From contig NZ_JBHSHC010000157.1 of NCBI RefSeq assembly GCF_042652925.1, positions 22,363 to 86,362 on the forward strand: DNA of 64,000 bases. Direction: 5' to 3'. The notes beneath the pieces are model-generated. The model was not told the DNA's origin. It saw only the letters and a program-made list of their open reading frames with translations, and made no database searches. Below are positions 59,930 through 64,000 of the stretch, one piece after another. Every line of letters begins with the position of its first letter. Position 1 is the stretch's first letter. This DNA comes from Effusibacillus consociatus (GTDB lineage Bacteria; Bacillota; Bacilli; Tumebacillales; Effusibacillaceae). Position numbers and translations under genes: made by a program.

Positions 59930-61279
59930 CTACGGGGTTCTTGCTTGTTTGACGGGGTTCCCATTCGCTGGGAGCTCCGGATTATATCCCACATTGCCAA
60001 AATTCCGCAACGCAAGGTGGTATCCCAGATTCCGAATGAGATTCCACCAGAGACCGGTTCTTGATTTCCACATCCGCTCCACAATGGAAGGTACAGAATA
60101 AAATTGGCGGGCAGCCCACTCCATCCCCATTAACAATTCCTCCGGGGACATTAGTGCCGGTTGGTAAACAACGTCTTTTTTACCGTTGTATTTTTCCCAA
60201 TCGTAGCTCAGGATTCTTCCTTCCGCTTCCAATTTGCGGAATAGAGGCGTATTCGGAAAAGGAATCAAGACACTGATCGTAGCAGAATCAAGTCCAATCT
60301 CCCGATAAAATTCCACCGTCGTGCGGAAAATTGAACGATCATCATGATCGAACCCGAATACGGTTCCTGCCTGGACAGCGATTCCGTAGTAGTGAAAACG
60401 CCGCAGAATCTCCTTATATTTCTCCACATTGTTATGCTGCTTGTTGGCAGAGTTCAGGCTTTGCTGAGAAATGGTTTCGAGACCGAGAAAAAGAGCTTTA
60501 CACCCGCTCTTTGCAGCAAGCTCCATAAACTCATCGTCAAATGCGGCATCCGATGTGGTTTGACTGGTCCACCAACGTTTGAATGGTGTGATCGCCTTAA
60601 ACAATTCCTTGGCATACGCGCGATTCGCCCCGATATTGTCGTCCCAAAAGATGAGAGCCCGCCCGGGCATATGCCGTAATTCTTCCACGATCGAGGAGAT
60701 GGGACGATAACGCATTTTTCGTTGGTACATGGCCGGTATCGTACAGTATTCACACGCATACGGGCAGCCTCGGGTGGCAATCGTTACCCCTTTTCCATAA
60801 ACACGTCCTTTTATTAAATCCCATCGCGGTCGCGGCATATCTTGTAAGTCAGGCAACTGACAAGATGAATAAAGAGGTCTCAACTCCCCTTTTTCATAGT
60901 CGGCGAGCAGCTGTGGCCAAACCAACTCGCCCTCCCCCACAACAACAGCGTCCGCATATCGCTGCACTTCTTGCGGTAACAAAGTTGCATGCGGTCCCCC
61001 TATTACGACCGTTACACCTCGTTTTCTGAACTCCGCCGCCAGTCGATATGCATGGGGTGCAGCCGGAGTATTTGCAGTAATTCCAACTACGTCTATTTTT
61101 TTATCGAAGTTTACCTGTTGAACAATTTCATCCGTGTGAGTAACTTCCCAGTTAGGGGGCGTATAGGCTGCTAGCATAGGCATTGTTAGCTGTGGAAAAC
61201 GAATGAGGCGTCTATGACGTACAAAACGTGAAGCTTCGGATTCTGCTGTAATAAGCTCTACCTTAAATTTTTTCTCCAT
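59930..61279 (-). CDS. B12-binding-domain radical SAM protein
   Basis: This is a 449-aa class B-like radical SAM protein. The N-terminal cobalamin-binding Rossmann domain (about 1-145; VVGITANTPAAPHAYRLAAEF, VVIGGPHATLLPQEV, VVVGEGELVWPQLL) is followed by the radical SAM core with CPYACEYC (CxxxCxxC) and FLGLETISQQSLN, FGFDHDD and a C-terminal helical part. It lacks the DxHxxG motif in the B12 domain, as is common in this class. Relatives methylate unactivated carbons or rearrange rings. The abundance of cobalamin genes nearby fits; the substrate is unknown. Confidence 0.85.
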   Translation of the reverse strand: MEKKFKVELITAESEASRFVRHRRLIRFPQLTMPMLAAYTPPNWEVTHTDEIVQQVNFDKKIDVVGITANTPAAPHAYRLAAEFRKRGVTVVIGGPHATLLPQEVQRYADAVVVGEGELVWPQLLADYEKGELRPLYSSCQLPDLQDMPRPRWDLIKGRVYGKGVTIATRGCPYACEYCTIPAMYQRKMRYRPISSIVEELRHMPGRALIFWDDNIGANRAYAKELFKAITPFKRWWTSQTTSDAAFDDEFMELAAKSGCKALFLGLETISQQSLNSANKQHNNVEKYKEILRRFHYYGIAVQAGTVFGFDHDDRSIFRTTVEFYREIGLDSATISVLIPFPNTPLFRKLEAEGRILSYDWEKYNGKKDVVYQPALMSPEELLMGMEWAARQFYSVPSIVERMWKSRTGLWWNLIRNLGYHLALRNFGNVGYNPELPANGNPVKQARTP

Positions 61280-61492
61280 AATTTCACCAACCAATAGAAG
61301 ATGGTTATGTCGCCGATTCATAGTTTGGAGCCGGAGTCTGTTGCTACTTCAATAAAGTTTTACCACTATTTACCTTCCAATGTAAAGAAGCGGATTTAAT
61401 GAACTTGCGCGTGACTGATTCCTACTGGTAGTCTTCTTGCATTTTCGGTAAGATGTTTTTACGAATGAATTTAGGAAAAAGGGGATTTTTCT

Positions 61493-62251
61493 TTGAGTCC
61501 ATCCACTCGCCCACTTGAGGGTCAAACTGCAATAGTGACGGGAGCTTCCCGGGGAATTGGTCGTGCGATAGCACAGGAACTCGCCAAACTCGGCGCTTTT
61601 GTCGCCGTGAATTACCTCCATTCGAAGGAGTATGCGGAACAAGTGGCATTGGAGTGCGAATCGTTCGGAACAAAAGCACTCCCCGTGCAAGCGGACGTCA
61701 CAAAACCTGAAGATGTCACCCGCCTTGTCGAAACCGCCTCCCTGTATCTGGGAAAGCCTGATATCTTGGTGAACAACGCAGGCATCGCCAGCCATAGTCT
61801 TTTGATCGATACTACGGAGTACGAATGGAATCAAGTAATTGCGGCCAATTTGAAAGCTCCTTTTCTGTGTGCAAAAGCGGTTTTACCGATCATGATACAA
61901 AAACAATATGGCCGAATTATTAACATGTCCTCGATTTGGGGAATTGCCGGCGGATCCGGAGAAGTGGCCTACTCGGCAGCAAAAGGAGGGCTGATCTCGC
62001 TTACGAAAGCCCTCGCAAAAGAGATGGGTCCTTCGGGAATCACGGTAAACGCCGTGGCTCCCGGTGTGGTCGATACGGACATGCTTGCCGGTTTGAATCC
62101 CGAGGATCGGGAAAGTCTGTCACAGGAAACGCCTGTCGGGCGTTTGGGAACCCCACAAGACATAGCCACAGTAGTCGGATTTCTCGCCCTTCCCGCGTCA
62201 GGATTTATCACAGGACAAGTCATTTCACCGAACGGAGGATTGATTACGTGA
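61493..62251 (+). CDS. Short-chain dehydrogenase/reductase (FabG-like)
   Basis: This is a 252-aa classical SDR with the NADP-binding TGASRGIGRAIAQELAKLG, NNAG (VNNAGIASHS), the catalytic Ser in NMSSIWGIAGG and YxxxK (YSAAKGG), and the C-terminal GVVDTDML and GFITGQVISPNGG. The TTG start has AAGGGGA upstream. It resembles 3-oxoacyl-ACP reductases, but a single gene away from fatty acid synthesis genes suggests another hydroxy- or keto-substrate. It overlaps the next gene by 4 nt. Confidence 0.9.
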   Translation: MSPSTRPLEGQTAIVTGASRGIGRAIAQELAKLGAFVAVNYLHSKEYAEQVALECESFGTKALPVQADVTKPEDVTRLVETASLYLGKPDILVNNAGIASHSLLIDTTEYEWNQVIAANLKAPFLCAKAVLPIMIQKQYGRIINMSSIWGIAGGSGEVAYSAAKGGLISLTKALAKEMGPSGITVNAVAPGVVDTDMLAGLNPEDRESLSQETPVGRLGTPQDIATVVGFLALPASGFITGQVISPNGGLIT

Positions 62252-62652
62252 TTGAGTGCCACTCCATTCACCATATAAGCATAGTCGTTACGGACCTTGA
62301 ACGAGCGAAGTCGTTTTACCGGGATGTGCTCGGTTTGCGTGAGATACCAAGGCCAAATTTTGATTTCCCGGGTGCCTGGTTCGAGATTGGAAATCAGCAG
62401 CTGCATGTAATTGTTCATCCTCCCTCACAAACTTTGCGTACAGAGGGCGGCATCGATTCAAGAGATGGCCATTTTGCAATTCGAGTGACAAGTTACGAGC
62501 AAACTCTCCGCCATTTGGAGAAACTCAACGTTCCCCATAAAGCGAAACCTGACAGTATCACGGGCTGGGCACAAATCTTCTGCTGTGATCCGGATGGTAA
62601 TATCATCGAACTGAACGCCGAGAGGGAAACAGGTACAATTAAAAATGGCTGA
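62248..62652 (+). CDS. VOC-family (glyoxalase/dioxygenase-fold) protein
   Basis: This is a 134-aa vicinal-oxygen-chelate protein: IHHISIVVTDLERAKSFYRDVLGL with the first metal His, FEIGNQQLHVIVH with the second, GHFAIRV, and the closing DPDGNIIELN with the metal Glu. The GTG start overlaps the SDR stop and has GGAGG 9 nt upstream, so the two genes are coupled and probably act on the same compound. Lyase, dioxygenase or resistance roles all occur in this fold. Confidence 0.85.
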   Translation: MIECHSIHHISIVVTDLERAKSFYRDVLGLREIPRPNFDFPGAWFEIGNQQLHVIVHPPSQTLRTEGGIDSRDGHFAIRVTSYEQTLRHLEKLNVPHKAKPDSITGWAQIFCCDPDGNIIELNAERETGTIKNG

Positions 62653-62669
62653 CCTCGTCAGCCATTTTT
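62641..62669. terminator. Bidirectional terminator between convergent genes
   Basis: This is a 13-bp perfect stem AAAAATGGCTGAC/GTCAGCCATTTTT with a 3-nt loop, overlapping the end of the VOC gene on the plus strand and the stop of the next minus-strand gene. Confidence 0.9.
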
Positions 62670-63138
62670 AATAGAATCTTTCGGTTTCGGTCTTGATCAT
62701 ATAAAACGAACATCCGCGATGATCCCATGCTGTTTCTGCCATCTGTATGGTCAGAGTTCCGGATGACACGTACTTGTACAGGTCTGCCAAACTTGTAAGC
62801 GGGATCAAGATCCGATTGAGTTTGCCAAGAACCCACTCGCCCGTTTCCGATATCTTGACCTTTCCTGCATACGCCAGGTTGAATCGTTCGGACAAGTCAT
62901 CCCCGACAAACGTCTCCACGATGGCAGCATACTTATAAGCGGTATCCACAAACAACATGCGGCGGGTTTCTTGGCCTTCCGCTTTTACCTGACCGAGAAT
63001 CTCCAGCGCATTCGTCAGCTTTTCCGCTGCCTCCACCTGTTTGAATTGTTGATACGCCTCCGTGATGTCTTTCCCCGTGGAGTCAAACACTTTGCCATTT
63101 TTCATGGTTAACGGAAAGAGAAATGGTTTCTCCAACAA
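62668..63138 (-). CDS. Conserved-looking protein of unknown function
   Basis: This is a 156-aa soluble protein with no signal peptide or membrane segment. The N-terminal half is helical and charged (DSTGKDITEAYQQFKQVEAAEKLTNALEIL broken over normal turns); the rest looks mixed alpha-beta (LFVDTAYKYAAIVETFVG, ILIPLTSLADLYKYV). I use the TTG at 63138, which has GGGGGG 6 nt upstream; an ATG at 63105 lacks a ribosome site. I do not recognise the family. It ends at a strong shared terminator. Confidence 0.6.
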   Translation of the reverse strand: MLEKPFLFPLTMKNGKVFDSTGKDITEAYQQFKQVEAAEKLTNALEILGQVKAEGQETRRMLFVDTAYKYAAIVETFVGDDLSERFNLAYAGKVKISETGEWVLGKLNRILIPLTSLADLYKYVSSGTLTIQMAETAWDHRGCSFYMIKTETERFY

Positions 63139-63198
63139 GTAAATCCCCCCTACCGGTCCGCCCCCACGTCCCGGTTCCTGCAAGAGTCTTACTATCCA

Positions 63199-63654
63199 TT
63201 ATCCCTTTTTCAGCGCAGTATAAACTTCCGTATCGTATTTTTCCGCCAATTTTGGATCATATGTTTTTTCATACTTCGGTTCAGCCAAGAGCTTCGCTCC
63301 GTAAAACATTACATCACGAACCTCATCGATTGCAATTTCCACTTTGATCATTTTGAGCGCTACACCCTCCAGGTTCTCTGTGTCCGCTTTCGCCACACCG
63401 CTTATGGAGTAACAGGAATCGGGCCCAAGTACCGCAACAGAGACGCGGCCATCTTTCTTAATGTTCGATACGATGCGGGAACGAGGATCAACAGCAAAGC
63501 GAATCACCTTCGGGCTGATCGCAAGCAGCCAGGAGATCGCCGCCACATTTGGCGCACCCGTTTCAAAATCGGTTGTATGTAGGAAGACCAGTTTTTCCCC
63601 CTGTAAAAAGTTAACCAGGTCTTGGGATAATTCAGTAACCACTTTTTCAGCCAT
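63199..63654 (-). CDS. Pyridoxamine 5'-phosphate oxidase-family flavin-binding protein
   Basis: This is a 151-aa split-barrel protein of the PNPOx-like group: EKLVFLHTTDFETGAPNVAAISWLLA, KVIRFAVDPRSRIVSNIKKDGRVSVAVLG and the C-terminal alpha-beta part. Relatives bind FMN, F420 or haem, and many have unknown reactions; the catalytic residues of true PdxH are not evident. Its ATG has GAGGGG upstream. It is divergent from the small acidic gene at 63770. Confidence 0.8.
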   Translation of the reverse strand: MAEKVVTELSQDLVNFLQGEKLVFLHTTDFETGAPNVAAISWLLAISPKVIRFAVDPRSRIVSNIKKDGRVSVAVLGPDSCYSISGVAKADTENLEGVALKMIKVEIAIDEVRDVMFYGAKLLAEPKYEKTYDPKLAEKYDTEVYTALKKG

Positions 63655-63769
63655 ATGGAAACCCCTCTCGCTTATGATGAAAATTTTTCCCTATTATACC
63701 ACAACCATAAAATGTACAACCTATATTTGGCACATTTCTGCACATACGAATCTAAATAAGGAGGTTTAA

Positions 63770-63919
63770 ATGCAAATGATGGAACGACCCACCCTTTCTG
63801 AAGCTGATCGCGAAAACCCCCTGCTTGCCGCTCAGATTGAAGAGGAAGAATGGTTAAATAAGGAGCAGGATGAGGCGGCGGACACTTCCTTTCCCTTTTT
63901 CCTCTCCGATCAAATATAG
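63770..63919 (+). CDS. Small acidic protein, hypothetical
   Basis: This is a 49-aa reading frame with an excellent ribosome site (AAGGAGG, 5 nt before the ATG). The product is rich in Glu, Asp and Leu (LLAAQIEEEEWLNKEQDEAAD) with a hydrophobic C-terminus (FPFFLSDQI). No family recognised. The strong initiation signal and biased composition support expression. It ends 13 nt before the 3' end of the group II intron-like sequence. Confidence 0.55.
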   Translation: MQMMERPTLSEADRENPLLAAQIEEEEWLNKEQDEAADTSFPFFLSDQI

Positions 63920-63931
63920 ACTGGAACATCA

Positions 63932-64000
63932 ATCGGGTAGGAGGCTACCCATTAATTGAGTAGCCGGCCTCCCACACCACCGTACGTACCGTTCGGTATA
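63932..64000 (-). mobile_element. 3' end of a probable group II intron (partial)
   Basis: Read on the minus strand, the edge contains CGGTACGTACGG, then GTGTGGGAGGCCGGCTACTC and GGGTAGCCTCCTACCCGAT, the usual order of a domain V remnant followed by the domain VI stem and the 3' splice end in bacterial group II introns. The rest, including any reverse transcriptase gene, lies beyond the window. Confidence 0.55.

Noticed and set aside
1..64000. CRISPR array, tRNA or rRNA genes
   Set aside because: No regularly spaced direct repeats and no cloverleaf or rRNA-like stretches were seen on either strand.

Overview
The window comes from a spore-forming, low-to-mid-GC Gram-positive bacterium (Bacillota, Bacillales-type). 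The evidence is a Bacillus-style dcw cluster with sporulation versions of the division genes (spoVD and spoVE types), a meso-DAP-specific MurE, strong AGGAGG ribosome binding sites, a yng/liu-type leucine degradation operon and B. megaterium-like CbiX and CbiH60 proteins. The layout suggests a relative of Effusibacillus/Tumebacillus, but that placement is inference.

Region 1 (1-18.9 kb, minus strand) is the division and cell-wall cluster, transcribed mraZ, rsmH, ftsL, pbpB, [IS110 remnant], spoVD, murE, murF, mraY, murD, spoVE/ftsW, murG, murB, murA, divIB, DUF881 (cut by the window edge). murF and murA sit inside the cluster, unlike in B. subtilis. GTGG boxes with exact 10-bp spacing upstream of mraZ look like the MraZ operator, and DnaA-box-like sites lie just beyond.

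Region 2 (19.3-26.6 kb, minus strand) is a five-gene operon that I do not recognise as a described pathway: radical SAM/SPASM-like enzyme, MFS transporter, ATP-grasp ligase, a 758-aa protein with a caspase/gingipain-like His-Cys pair plus a zinc ribbon, and an arginase-family ureohydrolase. It has its own promoter, a 13-bp direct repeat upstream, a roughly 220-nt leader holding a small reading frame, and a terminator. It looks like a small-molecule or peptide-tailoring system with export.

Region 3 (27-30.3 kb) holds an old-yellow-enzyme reductase, a ketopantoate-reductase-family protein, a TerC/YjbE membrane protein and an ArsC/Spx-family gene whose catalytic Cys position is an in-frame UGA followed by a SECIS-like hairpin, making it a selenoprotein candidate.

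Region 4 (30.3-53.1 kb) is devoted to cobalamin. One riboswitch drives a long minus-strand operon (CbtB-like protein, YtkA-like membrane protein, cbiC, D, ET, L, F, G, A, X, H60 and sumT). A second, nearly identical riboswitch drives a B12/siderophore-type ABC transporter followed by class I ribonucleotide reductase genes, of which nrdA has lost its catalytic core. A third, on the plus strand, precedes cobK, a PduO-type adenosyltransferase and bluB. A fatty-acyl-CoA ligase with a FadR-type operator lies between them.

Region 5 (53.1-64 kb) contains MgtC, a leucine/isovalerate degradation operon (biotin carboxylase, BCCP, HMG-CoA lyase, enoyl-CoA hydratase, carboxyltransferase, MaoC-like protein) with a TetR-type palindrome in its promoter, a stress-type protein, a B12-binding radical SAM protein, an SDR/VOC pair, two small enzyme-like genes, and the 3' end of a probable group II intron at the right edge. 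A family of palindromic intergenic elements (stem CCCC..AAAGT/ACTTT..GGGG, conserved ATTCCGAGT) is scattered through several regions.
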